A stretch of DNA of 64,000 bases from Mytilinidion resinicola (GCF_010093595.1 NW_022985438.1:1450785-1514784), one strand, 5' to 3'; positions 1-10,552 are shown, numbered from the stretch's first letter. The notes: generated by a model from the letters alone, not told the origin. Numbers and translations are program-made.

Positions 1-263
1 GTCTATTATAAGTGAGGGGCCGAGGGAATTGACTGTCTATATGGCGGAAGTACGCTGTTGATGACACGTACAAGACAGCTCATTGGCCTCTACTCAAAGG
101 ACCGCACCTACCTAGGTAGTCCGCTTTTCCTACGCCTTCGTGGCCGGAATAATCTCTGCCTCGAGTGTAGGGTGTCTGATGACGCTGTGGATACGAGGAT
201 CGCCGAGTGAAGGGCAGATCAAATATCGCTGATGTCGGGAGACCTAATACCAAAGGTCATCGC

Positions 264-2157
264 TCAGCCACCCACTGCTCTCACTTCAGTAATCCCTTCT
301 GCCGCAGCTGTATCCGCAGCCATTTCAATTCCTGTTCCTGTTCCGCCATCCACGGCCAAGAGGCCTCCAACATCAATAGGAGTGCTCCCATTTCCTCCTC
401 TCATCACGTTCAGTTCCAGACTATTACGATTGCTCTGTGCGCCTTCGCTACCTGCTGGGCTGACGCCGGAGCGTGAAAAAAATTTGCGCAAGTGGTACAT
501 CCAACTCCGTGCCAGAGGGCGGTGATGGAAAGCCGCTTGGATGTCCTCGAGAGAGCGGCCACGCGTCTCGGGCATATAAGCTGTGAGAACAAGGACGGTA
601 CCGAGAGTTAAGAAGCCGAAGAGGAAATAGGCGCCGAATGAGGAATTGGCGAGGAAAATTGGTGTTGTGAAGGCAACAAGCCAATTTGTGAACTGTTACG
701 TGTTAGTGCGAGAGGTCTCAGGAAATGTATAGAACGTACGAAATTAACGCCTTGGGCTACACAATTCGCGGCGGCTCGCGTTCGGGCAGGTTGGATCTCG
801 CTGGCATATATTTTTGCCGACACGGCCCATGTGAAGGCGTAAGTCAAGGCAAAAGCAAAGATCAGCACCACTACTACCCATCGTACCGCGCCTGTTGGAT
901 GAACACTCTTAGAAGCGTAGAGGCTGCCGATGACAATCATGCAGAACGCTAGACCCGAGCCACCTACGAGAATAGACGTACGACGACCTACGCGGTCAGC
1001 GACTAGGAATGCCGGAATCGATACGGCGAATATGAGAATTGCTGAGACTCCAGATGCAAGAAAAGAAGCGGACTGAGATGGAAGTCCGGCTTGCGCGAAG
1101 AGAGTAGGTGCATACTGTAGGTTACTATTAGCACGATTTTTTAAGTCGAATTCGGGAGGCGACGTACAAACAGCACGCCGTCAATGCCACTCAGTTGCAC
1201 CATTCCGAGAATGAACAACGCAAGCATCGTACGAGCACGGTATTGACGACGGAAGATGATGAGGAAGCCTTCCAGCGTCGAGGGTGCAGCATGAATTTCG
1301 TTAGTAGAATTGAGGAAGTCCTTCTCCGCCTCGACACGAGACAAGTTTAGTCGATCTATCTCCTTCAAGGCCGCAACTCGTTTACCAGAAAGCATCAGCC
1401 ATCTTGGAGATGTTGGTAAGAACCAGGTGGAGACGGCGAGTGTAAATGCAAAAGCGGCTTGGATGATGTACGGTAGTCTCCAGGAGATTGAGGATACGAT
1501 CTTGGTTGATCCGTAGCATGTGAAGTATCCGCCACAGAGTCCTGTCTACATTAGATTAAGCGATTCGAGCAAGGAGGCAATACTTTACCAACTGTGGTAG
1601 CGAGCTGTGAAATGGACACAAGAACGCCACGACGCGCACTAGGAGAGATCTCGGTAACATAGCTAGTGGGACGAAATCAGTCCTGAAGCCATAGGACTCT
1701 CGACATCCTACTCACACGTAACAGTTACTGATCCAGAGCCCTTCTCCGAATCCGCTCAGAGCTCGTCCAGAAAGAAACATAGGCAAGTGGTACGCTCCGC
1801 CTTGGAGGGCTGCCCCAAGGGTAAAGACAAGAGCGCCTGCCATGATGATAGATAGATGTCCATATCTATTCGCTAATTGGCCGGCAAAGAAGGACGGAAA
1901 TGCTCCCGTGAGCATAATCAGAGATACAGTGAAGCCTCGCATTATAGGAGTGAGCTCTCCGAACGTATCCTGAAAGAACTTCATTTCCGTGACTGAGCCG
2001 ATAGAACCGGTGTCATACCTGGGCTATGTCAAAATTTTGAGATTAATGCAAAGTGAATCGACTCATCTCACCCATTGAGAAAGCCGCCAATCGAGATGAG
2101 CGTCGAGGCCACAACATAGCCGGGAGGGCTCGCTATCTTCTTAAACACGGACGTCAT
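264..2157 (-). CDS. MFS sugar-type transporter (six exons)
   Basis: Plasma-membrane proton symporter of the sugar porter family; the substrate (hexose, quinate or other polyol) cannot be told. Exons, in coding order, are 2157-2072, 2018-1716, 1662-1589, 1541-1168, 1114-740 and 692-264, giving 546 residues with all phases consistent. Family signatures are present in order: SIGGFLNGYDTGSIGSVTEM in TM1, ANRYGHL after TM2, SGRALSGFGEG, PTSPRWLMLSGK before the central loop, ADRVGRR after TM8, and PETRGRSLEDI after TM12. The tail beyond PETRGRS is about 100 residues and Gly/Ala/Ser-rich, longer than usual. The start is fixed by a short first exon whose intron joins NG to YDTG as in homologues. Seen: motifs and splice sites. 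Known: family role. Inferred: plasma-membrane location. Confidence in the family is high, in the substrate low. Confidence 0.92.
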
Positions 2158-2828
2158 GATGGAGACGAGTAATCCAGATGGAGATGATTTGGTTGTGAGC
2201 TGTTCTGTCGCCAGTGGAGAGAAGTGATGTTAACAGTCTGGTGGCACCCGCTGAAGTGTTTATAGGGCTGCAGATCACATTACAAATGCATTGCTCCCTG
2301 GCGTCCTTGACGTACGCAGTACGGTGAGAAATTGATAAGGATGTCGCATGGAAGAGTGGGGTCTGGTTCGATAGTGCTGCGGCCTTTGTAGGAGGTTGGA
2401 GGCGCGGGAGGTTCCATCCGGGGTGCCCTATTGGCGTCGTCGATCATGAAGAAGAGGCTAGCCTGGATTAGGAATGTTATACGACATCTCTCTCCCGCTT
2501 ATAACGCCTCCAGTATAAATACAGGGGAAGACTACCGTCTTGACCTGATGACGCATCATTTCGGAGTTAGTCTGGTATTTTCCACACTATCTGACGGTTG
2601 ACCAACTGTGATCGACTTAATTAAGTGAGCGAATGTTCGTGACTCATAGTGGTCTTCCAACGACGCTAGACATGGAGCTGATAGAGATGAGCGAACGATA
2701 CGGGCCCTGGTCTATAGAAGAGCTATGTAATACAGATACATGATTTCAGTGTACCAAGGTTGACAGCAGCTCCTCCGGCAATCGGGACATATAGTACCCA
2801 GCGAAGAACAAGCCTTCTTGAAGGCCTT
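2158..2828. other. Intergenic, transporter promoter and ankyrin gene 3' flank
   Basis: No gene is seen. It holds the promoter of the transporter and the 3' flank of the ankyrin gene. A plus-strand TATAAATA near 2514 has no gene to serve. Confidence 0.6.
2259..2264 (-). promoter_or_regulatory. TATA-like box of the MFS transporter
   Basis: On the minus strand the sequence reads CCCTATAAACAC about 100 bp upstream of the ATG at 2157, a reasonable position for a fungal TATA element. No other regulatory motif is convincing. Confidence 0.4.
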
Positions 2829-4493
2829 CTAGAAAGTACTCTCATCGGCCTCTTTTTTCAAAAAATCCGCCACCCAGGTGTGGCCCTTAGATATCGCAAT
2901 ATCTAGAGCGGTGTCTCCGGAATCATTGCGAATACTGATGTCAATCCCGTGTCGGACGAGGAGGTGTGCAGAGGCATGATGGCCAAATGAAGCTGCATGG
3001 TGCAGCGCAGTGTTCTTCCTACTGTCTTGCCTCGTCAAGGAAGCTCCGTGCTTGACTAGGAGCGCTATTGCTGAACAACAATCACGCTGGGCGGCGTACA
3101 TTAGAGGTGTCTCTTCATCGTGTTGCACGGCGTTGAGATTGGCTCCGTACTGTACGAGATGCGATATAACGGCTGTAGCGTCAGGAATCGTGGCGACGTG
3201 CAGCGGTGTTTCCTTGGCTTTACTTTTTGCCTCGATGGGAGCGTCCCTCTCAAGTAGAGCAAGAGTCAATTCCGCAAACCCGAATTTTGCTGCATAATGA
3301 AGTGGCGTGAGCCCTGCGTCGTCGGCGAGGTGGATTGGAACGGACTGTTGAAGTAAAAGTTGAATTAGTGGCATATAGCAATGCTGCCCCGGTAGTATTG
3401 CGGCATGCATAATGGAATAGCCTCCATCCGCAATCGAGTCCTTCTGAGCACCTCGCTTGAGAAGCAACTCGACAATTCCCTCATACTTCGGAGGACCCAA
3501 ATTATTGGCGCAAACGACCGCAGTATGGAGTGGCGTTTGCTTGCAATATCCAGGTGCGTTCATCTCTGCGCCTCGATTCAGGAGAAGGCTCACTATTCTC
3601 TCATGTCCAGATAAGATAGCATAACATAAAGCGCTGCCGTGCTCCTGGTTTCTGGCGGTGATACAGGCGCCATGGTTGAGAAGCATCTCAACGAGTTGCA
3701 GATCGCCATTTGCAGAGGCTCCCATCAGTGCGGTTTTGCCGCCTTCGAGAGCGGCGTTAATATCCGCACCGTGCTGCAGAAGCAAGGTTACGACCTCACT
3801 ATGCCCTGACGAGGCGGCAACATACAAAGCGCTTACGTGCTTTTGGTCCTTGCTCGTAACATGAACGCCTTCGCCGAGAAGCATCTCAACGAGTTCCAGC
3901 GGGCCACTTACAGAGGCTCCCATCAGCGCTGTTGCTCTGCTATTCTCAGATACGGTGTCGATATCTACACCGTGTTCCAGTAGCAAGGTCGCGATTTCAC
4001 CGTGTCCAAACAAGACAGCATAATTCAGAGCGTTGGAACCGCTGTCATCCTTTATATTGACATCGGCGCCCTGTTTATGCTCGAGAAAAATCCTAACAAG
4101 TTCCAGATGACCGATTGCAGCGGCTCTCATCAGCGCTGTTTTACCATCCCTGGATGGAAAGTCGACCTCCGCACCACTGTCCAGTAGTAAGACCGCAATT
4201 TCTGAACGGCCTAGAGTTGCAGCGCGATGCAAAGGCGTAAGATACCAACGGCCGAGGAAACCCTCCTTCGTTAGTTTCTCGATATGTGCCGTAGGGACCT
4301 TTGGGAACTCAAAGTCTTTGTACTCCTCTTCCTCTTCCTGATCGTCGGGCAAGATCTTTACCAGTATCCGCATCCCGTTCCTAGTGTTGAGGCGAAGTCC
4401 ACGCTGCAAGAGGTAGGCCTTAGCTTTTCGGGTCTTGTTGCTATTGATTGCCTCGTGGAGCTGGTCGATGTCTTGCTGATGAGACGAAGCCAT
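2829..4493 (-). CDS. Ankyrin-repeat protein, 14 repeats
   Basis: Single-exon gene of 554 residues. After about 85 residues of a mostly polar N-terminus with an acidic patch (DDQEEEEEYKDFEFP), the rest is about fourteen ankyrin repeats, recognised by recurring TPLH/TALM, GH, LLL..GAD and N-DD elements, for example TPLHRAATLGRSEIAVLLL and TPLHYAAKFGFAELTLALL. There is no NACHT, kinase or other effector domain, no signal peptide and no membrane span, so it is a cytoplasmic or nuclear scaffold of unknown partner. Two neighbouring two-repeat modules (about 3640-3820 and 3840-4020) are near copies offset by 198 bp, showing recent internal duplication. The start is the first ATG, about 60 bp below a TATATATA on the same strand. 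The fold is certain; the biological role is unknown. Confidence 0.9.
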   Translation of the reverse strand: MASSHQQDIDQLHEAINSNKTRKAKAYLLQRGLRLNTRNGMRILVKILPDDQEEEEEYKDFEFPKVPTAHIEKLTKEGFLGRWYLTPLHRAATLGRSEIAVLLLDSGAEVDFPSRDGKTALMRAAAIGHLELVRIFLEHKQGADVNIKDDSGSNALNYAVLFGHGEIATLLLEHGVDIDTVSENSRATALMGASVSGPLELVEMLLGEGVHVTSKDQKHVSALYVAASSGHSEVVTLLLQHGADINAALEGGKTALMGASANGDLQLVEMLLNHGACITARNQEHGSALCYAILSGHERIVSLLLNRGAEMNAPGYCKQTPLHTAVVCANNLGPPKYEGIVELLLKRGAQKDSIADGGYSIMHAAILPGQHCYMPLIQLLLQQSVPIHLADDAGLTPLHYAAKFGFAELTLALLERDAPIEAKSKAKETPLHVATIPDATAVISHLVQYGANLNAVQHDEETPLMYAAQRDCCSAIALLVKHGASLTRQDSRKNTALHHAASFGHHASAHLLVRHGIDISIRNDSGDTALDIAISKGHTWVADFLKKEADESTF

Positions 4494-5323
4494 AGTAACA
4501 GATGTTGAGGACGAGCTATGGGAGTTGAAGAAACGAGTGTTGCTTTTGAAGTATATATAAAGGTGGTCTTCAGGTCGGTTGCGTGTGATAAGTAACGCAG
4601 TGCCAGGATGAAAGACGTTGTGGAAGAATAAATGCTCGGCTGTGTCTGTGATTGCTTTAAAGATGCGGGTATATCAAGAGCGTGGGAAATGATGGATGAT
4701 GCGTATCTGTGTTGATGTAAGAGTTTGTTGATATGCTGAAATGGAGTCGAGGTAGTGACCGCGGAGCGAAGGAGGCACACACTACCGCTTTGGGCAACAC
4801 GCAGCTAGATCACTACTCTGGGATGGGTAGTCGGGATACGCATTCTCTTTTGCTACCGGTAAGGGCGCCTCAGCACGACTTCACAATATGAATTGATCTA
4901 AATGTGCCGCTTTGAATAGTCCATCGACTTGCCGAGCAACTTATCGGCGTGCTTCACTGATCGAAGGACTTACTTAGACATACTCAGTAAATCAATCTGA
5001 AAACGCATTGAGACACAAAAAGCCTTGTCAGAAGAAGGGCCCAGAGCTTTATGAGAAGGCATCATACAGATGATGCATCTAATACAACTGCTTGTACGGT
5101 AGTAGGCCATAAGTCTGAGCAAACGGGTAGCCCTGGCCCCTTCTTGAGTATCATTTTGGAAGCCGGGCACACCGCCGGGAGCAGCCCGTTGCTAGGAGTT
5201 GTGTAAAAGAGAGGCATTTTATATTTCCGCTCCCTGAAACTTGACGTCGTGACCAGATTTCGGAAACACCATAGGGGAACCCTGAACAGTAGCATATGAG
5301 TGTGTGCAGCATTCGCCCACGAT
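4494..5323. other. Intergenic between ankyrin and F-box genes
   Basis: Promoter of the ankyrin gene plus the 3' flank of the F-box gene. Short open frames here overlap each other and lack codon structure or family resemblance; none is called. Confidence 0.6.
4552..4560 (-). promoter_or_regulatory. TATA box of the ankyrin gene
   Basis: TTATATATA on the minus strand lies about 60 bp upstream of the ATG at 4493. Confidence 0.5.
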
Positions 5324-6478
5324 TTATTCGGGCCAGCCGATGTAGGTGTTAAGCACTCCTAGCTCCCCGACTAGGAATGGGTACTCGTACACCCATCCTC
5401 GACGCACCTTGATCTCGTCGGGCGCTTGCTCCATAGCATCAATTTTAGCCCTCCAATCTTGAAACCTGCGCTTCCATGCTTCAAGTCCATCTTTGTCCGT
5501 TCCTATGAGCTTCAGACCATCGAACCCTTGGTAGACCATGGCGGAAGTCCATAAATGCCTCTTCCACTCTGGACCTGTCCAGCGGCGCCATCTGCTGTCT
5601 CTTTCTTCGTCAGGCTCTTCAAAGTCGCCTCCAACGGCTTCGCGAATCTGGGCCCAGGGCCGATCCCAGCGGGTGCTCTCTAGTAGATGCTCAAGCGACA
5701 GCTGATGATCGTATTTAGTCCAAGGATACACGTTCATGCGTTCTCCAGAATTTGGCAAATATGGACCAATAGCTTGGACCACACAACGTGGATTGACCGT
5801 ACTGTTGGGTCCTGGTTTAGGATGGTAGTCAAAGCATCTCCAGTCAGGTATACAATACTTCACGTACTCCAGACGAGTGTCGAGATCGGCACCCATGGGA
5901 ATGGTGCCAGACTCAAAGTAAGAATCGAACGCATGGCCGAAGAGCTCACCGTAAATTGCCAAGTGGAAGAATGCCTCTGGTGGGTCGGACACGATTGTGT
6001 ATGCATCATCGACGCCACCGTTCCAGAAGTTGGGCGTCTGCGACCACTGTACACCAACAGATTTGTCGATGAGATCGGTGACCGGGTTAATGGTGGAGAA
6101 ACGTAGAGTATGTAGTTCTCGGATTCGCTCCATCGTCAGTCCGGAATGGTCTAGGCAAAGGTCCATCAAGCCGTCAATCCCGCCTTGGAAGGCTTTCCGC
6201 AACTCCATCGTATTGCTGTGACTCCGAGCTGCCCATGACGACAGCTGACGAGCGGTGGCTGCAATCAAAAATTGAGGAGACGGTCGGAAGAAGATTCGAG
6301 ACGCAACGGCGGCGAGGCGAAGTATCGTCCGCGGTGCTGTTCTAGAGAAGTAGTTCCGAAGAGCTCTGCAGCTTGATGTGAGATTCATGAAATCTTCAAT
6401 ATCATGAAGATAATCAGGCAGCAAGATGAGAATGTCCGCTGGGAGCGAAAGAAGCTGTAGAGATTGGGCACCCGACAT
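5324..6478 (-). CDS. F-box-like protein
   Basis: Single-exon gene of 384 residues. Residues about 8-45 look like a fungal F-box: LLSLPADILILLPDYLHDIE followed by DFMNLTSSCRALRNYF, the usual 'L-P-x-(D/E)-(I/L) ... L-x-x-x-C-R' spacing. The remainder is a Trp-rich domain with no repeats (many W around residues 200-300, e.g. SRWRRWTGPEWKRHLWTS), typical of the large lineage-specific set of fungal F-box proteins. The F-box is known to dock to SKP1 in SCF ubiquitin ligases; the target is unknown and the C-terminal domain is not one I recognise. No signal peptide or membrane span. The first in-frame ATG is used; a purine-rich GGGAGA run lies in its likely 5' leader. Confidence 0.75.
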   Translation of the reverse strand: MSGAQSLQLLSLPADILILLPDYLHDIEDFMNLTSSCRALRNYFSRTAPRTILRLAAVASRIFFRPSPQFLIAATARQLSSWAARSHSNTMELRKAFQGGIDGLMDLCLDHSGLTMERIRELHTLRFSTINPVTDLIDKSVGVQWSQTPNFWNGGVDDAYTIVSDPPEAFFHLAIYGELFGHAFDSYFESGTIPMGADLDTRLEYVKYCIPDWRCFDYHPKPGPNSTVNPRCVVQAIGPYLPNSGERMNVYPWTKYDHQLSLEHLLESTRWDRPWAQIREAVGGDFEEPDEERDSRWRRWTGPEWKRHLWTSAMVYQGFDGLKLIGTDKDGLEAWKRRFQDWRAKIDAMEQAPDEIKVRRGWVYEYPFLVGELGVLNTYIGWPE

Positions 6479-7207
6479 ATTGACAACCTGGTAGGGCTAA
6501 ACCGAGCCAGAATCTTGTAGCCAGAAGGTAAATGGCAGATTCGAGTCTTGGTTGAACGATTGGAGAGGAGGGGAAGGGGAGAGGGAGAGGGAGAGGGAGA
6601 GGGAGGACAGAGGATCGAGGCTTCGGTCTGTGCGGCACCGGCCGCCGAAATCTCCGGGCTGAGGCTTGCCACTCATCTTGATCCACTCTGTTTCAAATGC
6701 AACACCATCATAGCAATCGTTCAATAGCATCTCCAATGTGCCGCGTCTGTCAATCCGGGCATCGCATCAAAGACTATTAGTTTCCGAGTAGAAGATGTGC
6801 CTCTAGGCATACAAGACTCATCTAATTCTAGGCCGACTCGACTTACTCTACCACCCCCTGAGCTAGATCAATTTGGAGAACTCGAAGAATACCATTAACA
6901 TGAGGCGTAAGGAGTCGTCTTCATATCCAAGAGTCTATTTATAGACAGTAATAGTAACCACTTAATGCTTGCGATCTACAAAGATGGTTCGTCTATCTTC
7001 GTCCCTTTGTAGTCTTCCGTGAAGCGTATGAGGCATTGCAAAGAGACACGTGATTTTGCAAAGAGAAGCGTAAGACGGCCATCGATGAAGGTAACCGATC
7101 GAAGCCTCACTCGAGTCTGGCAGTCAGATGGTGTGAAGATATACATTTCCGCGCCTATTTATACAGGTAAGATCCACGCCTATCGTATCTCCATCATAAA
7201 GCATCTC
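6479..7207. other. Intergenic, F-box promoter and UstYa 3' flank
   Basis: Contains the F-box gene leader and promoter and the 3' flank of the UstYa gene. Apart from the GA-rich run nothing is recognisable. Confidence 0.6.
6576..6606. repeat. (GGGAGA)n microsatellite
   Basis: About five GGGAGA units on the plus strand, hence a TCTCCC pyrimidine run in the presumed 5' leader of the minus-strand F-box gene, 98 bp above its ATG. Confidence 0.85.
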
Positions 7208-8192
7208 CTAAATGTTGTCTGTAGCGACGGTGTTTTCGATCGCCCACTCCTTGATGGCGTCGAAATTTCTGCAAACATGGTCGGTGTTAAAATCGGGCCA
7301 AGGATCGTCATATTCGGGAAGCATCGCAAAGGTGAAGACTCCGATGTCACTTGAGCACATCAAGTTCATGCGGAGGATCTCAATGCAATGGTCTAAAAGC
7401 TGATCAGCAACTGCTTCGGACCTCGGCCTTGTTGAATCAAACGGGAGCCGTACCTAGATGCATACGAAGCTTTTCGGGTGGGTCAGAAAGATCACCGCCC
7501 TTCGACTCGTAGTGGTCTTTATATGTCACCTTCCGAAGAAGATTCAAGCAGTGGAGCTGATGAAACACTTCCAGGCCAATCCGGAAGCCATGTTCTCCAG
7601 TACGCAGATCTGTTACACCCAGAGAATTCATGGGCTTTCCCAGCGCCTTCATTTGCTCGTGTGATACCATCTGGTCGCCGACTACGCAAAGCATGAGTAG
7701 AGGATCGAGTTTGTGGAAGTAGAGAACTTACTGTCGAATGAAAGGCCGTTCCACGCCTCGTCTACGTCGTCGCCCATTCCCTGGTACGCAGATGAGAGTG
7801 CACCCTTTGTTATATTGAAATGAACATTCTCATATCGGACTGCTTCAGAAGCCGGTGCTATTTTCACTCAATTAGCCCTGCTAACTCCTTAACCACGATA
7901 CTGCTGATGACTACTCACACCATGCCGAGAACTTTTCAACGAACATATCCTCCGTTGGTTGACCGAACCAGCTGGACACGAAGAATGCCGCTGATATCGA
8001 GAAAAGCGCGGCGTGTGTGTACCACATCCACCTCGGTGTCTTCTGGATGATGACTGTCCGCTGCTCTGATCCTAGCCCATCTTCCAACAAGGTGGCCGAT
8101 GAATCATCACTCGACATGCTGATCCTCTTCTCTTCATCGTGGACCACTTCATAACGCTTCTTTTCGAACCCGGGCTTGCTGGACTTCATCAT
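7208..8192 (-). CDS. UstYa/DUF3328 family protein
   Basis: Membrane-anchored oxidase-type protein of the family that modifies fungal ribosomal peptides (ustiloxin, phomopsin, asperipin) and some NRPS products such as cyclochlorotine. Exons are 8192-7919, 7857-7732, 7681-7454 and 7392-7208, giving 270 residues, all in phase. A Ser/Glu-rich cytosolic N-terminus is followed by one membrane span (WMWYTHAALFSISAAFFVSS, about residues 53-72). The luminal domain has the family start WSPASEAVRY, a VDEAW box, and both defining HxxHC motifs: HQLHC in exon 3 and HLDHC created exactly at the exon 3-4 junction. It ends with the usual Asp/Trp-rich tail (PEYDDPWPDF). It is transcribed away from the repeat precursor gene at 9547 with 1.35 kb between them. 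Family assignment is secure; linkage to a peptide product is inference from location. Confidence 0.9.
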
Positions 8193-9546
8193 GGCTGCGG
8201 CTGGTCGGTGGACTTGTCACGTGGAAGAGTAGGAATAATGGGTGTAGAAATAGAACGACTGCCTGCAGTGGCCTTGGAAAGACGGGCTGCGGTGGGGTAT
8301 TATGCGATCCGACAAGCGGTGGGCATCTACAACGACCCGAGGCTTGCGGGTTCCCAGCTAGGTTTGATTGGCATTTTGGTTTCAGAGGTGTTGGAGACAG
8401 CAGGGAGCGACAAGCCGGCAGTGGAGACCTGGCGCATCGGGGATTCCATACATGGCGATTGCCCAGTACAGTACACACCCGCGAGTCCTCTCACTGGTGG
8501 CAATAGCCCGTGGCCGGTTCGAGCCGTCTCATGTAAGCAATTCGCTGTACAAGAGCGGCCGAAGCACGATCTGATAGGGCTTTCGCCTGCCAACTCCTAA
8601 ACGCGGTCCTTCGTCGACGTTCCAAGCCTGGCACACGAGGAGTCGCAGAAGGCGGACAAGCACTGCTGCCGATTATGCGACGGAGCTTGCGTCGGTTCGC
8701 CATGCCCAGCCTTTGAACAAGGCATTCAGGCACTGGCACAGTTACAGAACTCCCGGCGCCGACCGCGGCCTTGGACACCTCATGCCCTCTCCGACGGCCT
8801 AGTGTTGAGCCTCGTGCGGAGGATGTCACAGCCGGCCAAGGACGAAACTCGTCGGGGCATATCCATGGCGGCGATCAGAAGCCCCTGACGCTCCACGACG
8901 CGCTCGGCTACGCTTTCCGGCTCGCCTCCGCCTGCCCCGCCATTCCGCGCATGCACCAGGGCACTAATTCATCATCTCGGAAAGCTGGGCAAAAGCTTGG
9001 CTCCCCCGCCCTTATACCAGCAGCGACACCCGTTATCCACCAGTGTTTGACGGCACGTCACAGACTGCGTTCTTTTCCGAGCCTTTCTGCATTCGCTTGG
9101 CGCAGTTTGGCGCCTAAGGCCTGGTGCTGCGTGCCCTGTATGATCCACATCTCATCGCTACCAGCGATTCGATGCCTGATTCGGTTGCTCTATTCTTTAG
9201 CACCTACGGGCTCCACAACTGGCGGGAGTTGGAGGTGAGAAGAAGAAGGAGGTAATGAGGGGCCAGCGCTTTGGGCTGCGCGTAGACCAGCTGACCGGCA
9301 AGAAATCACTCATTGATGAACCTAGAGTGGGTGGGCCAAAGGTCTATCTGATATAAAATGCTCAGTCCTCTCGGCGCTTCTTCTTTTCGATACTCCATTC
9401 TTCATCTTCGTCTTTTGTGTCTTCAGTGTTCTACGCGGTGCTGGTGTTCCCTGTGTATCCATTCTTTCGCCATTTGATTCATTCTTTCCAAGTCTCATTC
9501 TATCTATCTTTACTGCTGGCCAGTATTTACCTACCACTCTTTCATC
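8193..9546. other. Divergent intergenic region between UstYa and repeat-precursor genes
   Basis: A 1.35 kb GC-rich stretch carrying both promoters. Open frames on both strands (for example 8139-8600 and 8771-9238) overlap, have no family resemblance and look like chance frames in GC-rich DNA. The last 150 bp is a CT-rich leader leading to the ATG at 9547. Confidence 0.6.
9352..9358 (+). promoter_or_regulatory. TATA box of the repeat-precursor gene
   Basis: TATAAAA lies 195 bp upstream of the ATG at 9547 and is followed by a CT-rich stretch typical of highly expressed fungal genes. Confidence 0.5.
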
Positions 9547-10552
9547 ATGCATTTCTCCACCTTCACTCAAGCCCTGACTATTGGGCTTCTCGCTGCCTCG
9601 TCCTTTGTTGTGGCTCAGGACACCGGTGCTCTGGACGTTGCCAAGCGCTTCGTCGTAAGCTTCCAATTTGCCTCCTCATCCACCACTCACATACTGACAA
9701 GAGCAGGGTGGTTCCGCCAACGCTGCCTCTGCCTTTGTAGCCTCCGTCCGCGCTCTCGAATCTCGCGAGCCACATCACAAAGAAAAGGGCGCAAAGAGTG
9801 GCAAGACAGCCATCGCTGGAGCCGCAGCAAATGGCACCGCAACCACGGCTGCTGCAAGCTGTGTTAGAGCTCCCCACCACAAGGGAAAAGCTTGTGCTCG
9901 CGACGTCGAGATTGAAGCCCGTTCTCCGCATCACAAAGAAAAGGGTGCTGCCAAAGGCGGAAACGCTGCCACCGCCAGTGCTGCTACGAACGGAACCGCC
10001 ACCACTGCTACCACCGGGAAGACGAACTGTGTTAGAGATCCACATCACAAAGGAAAGGCTTGTGCTCGTGACGTTGAGGAGATGGAGGCCAGAGATCCTT
10101 CACCGCATCACAAAGGAAACGCTGCGCCAGCTGCATCAGCTGCCCCTGCGACGGCCAGCACGGTGACGACTGCAAAGACGAACTGTGTTAGAGATCCACA
10201 TCACAAAGGAAAAGCTTGTGCTCGTGACGTCGAAGAAATGGAAGCCAGAGATCCCTCGCCGCATCATAAGGGCGCAAATGCTGCACCAGCAGCCTCCGCC
10301 GCCCCTGCGACAGCCAGTGCTGTTGCCACTACGAAGACAAAGTGTGCAAGAGACCCGCATCACAAAGGTGCGAAAGCCTGTGCTCGTGATTTCGACGAGA
10401 TGGAGGCCAGAGAACCAGCACCACATCACAAAGGAAACGCTGCCCTAGCTGCATCAGCTGCACCAGCAACCGCGAGCACTGCTGCTACTACGAAAACTAA
10501 GTGTGTTAGAGATCCACATCACAAAGGTGGCGCTGCAAAGGCTTGTGCTTAG
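9547..10552 (+). CDS. Secreted tandem-repeat protein, candidate peptide (RiPP or pheromone-like) precursor
   Basis: Exons 9547-9654 and 9707-10552 give 317 residues. Residues 1-23 are a clear signal peptide (TIGLLAASSFVVA), and a single dibasic KR at 33-34 marks a likely short pro-region. The rest is low-complexity Ala/Thr/Ser linker carrying five C-[VA]-R-[DA]-P-H-H-K-G-(x)-A-C-A loops, with first Cys at residues 88, 144, 196, 249 and 302; the unit is 52-56 residues. Between loops lie further PHHK motifs, making ten HHK cores. Every one is preceded by Arg and then one or two X-Pro dipeptides (REP, RAP, RSP, RDP, RDPSP, REPAP). Such a layout resembles precursors cut after basic residues and trimmed by an X-Pro/X-Ala dipeptidyl peptidase, as for alpha-type pheromones, or UstA-type RiPP precursors; the adjacent UstYa gene favours the latter. 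Unlike UstA there is no KR between repeats and no Tyr core. It could also be a mature His/Cys-rich metal-binding secreted protein. Gene structure is sure; function is inference. Confidence 0.85.
9860..10552 (+). repeat. Five coding repeats (Cys-loop/HHK unit)
   Basis: Cys codons that begin each loop lie at 9860, 10028, 10184, 10343 and 10502, so the units are 168, 156, 159 and 159 bp. Copies two and three are almost identical, which points to recent unequal duplication; copy five is cut short by the stop codon. Confidence 0.95.

Noticed and set aside
8505..8535. GGTTCGAGCC, a tRNA T-loop-like string.
   Set aside because: No matching acceptor stem, D-arm or anticodon arm can be drawn around it.
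8139..9238. Open frames on both strands between the UstYa and precursor genes.
   Set aside because: They overlap in several frames, lack family resemblance and splice support, and are expected in GC-rich DNA.
9770..10550. Regular DNA repeats that might suggest a CRISPR array.
   Set aside because: The repeats are coding, diverged, 156-168 bp apart and in a spliced fungal gene.
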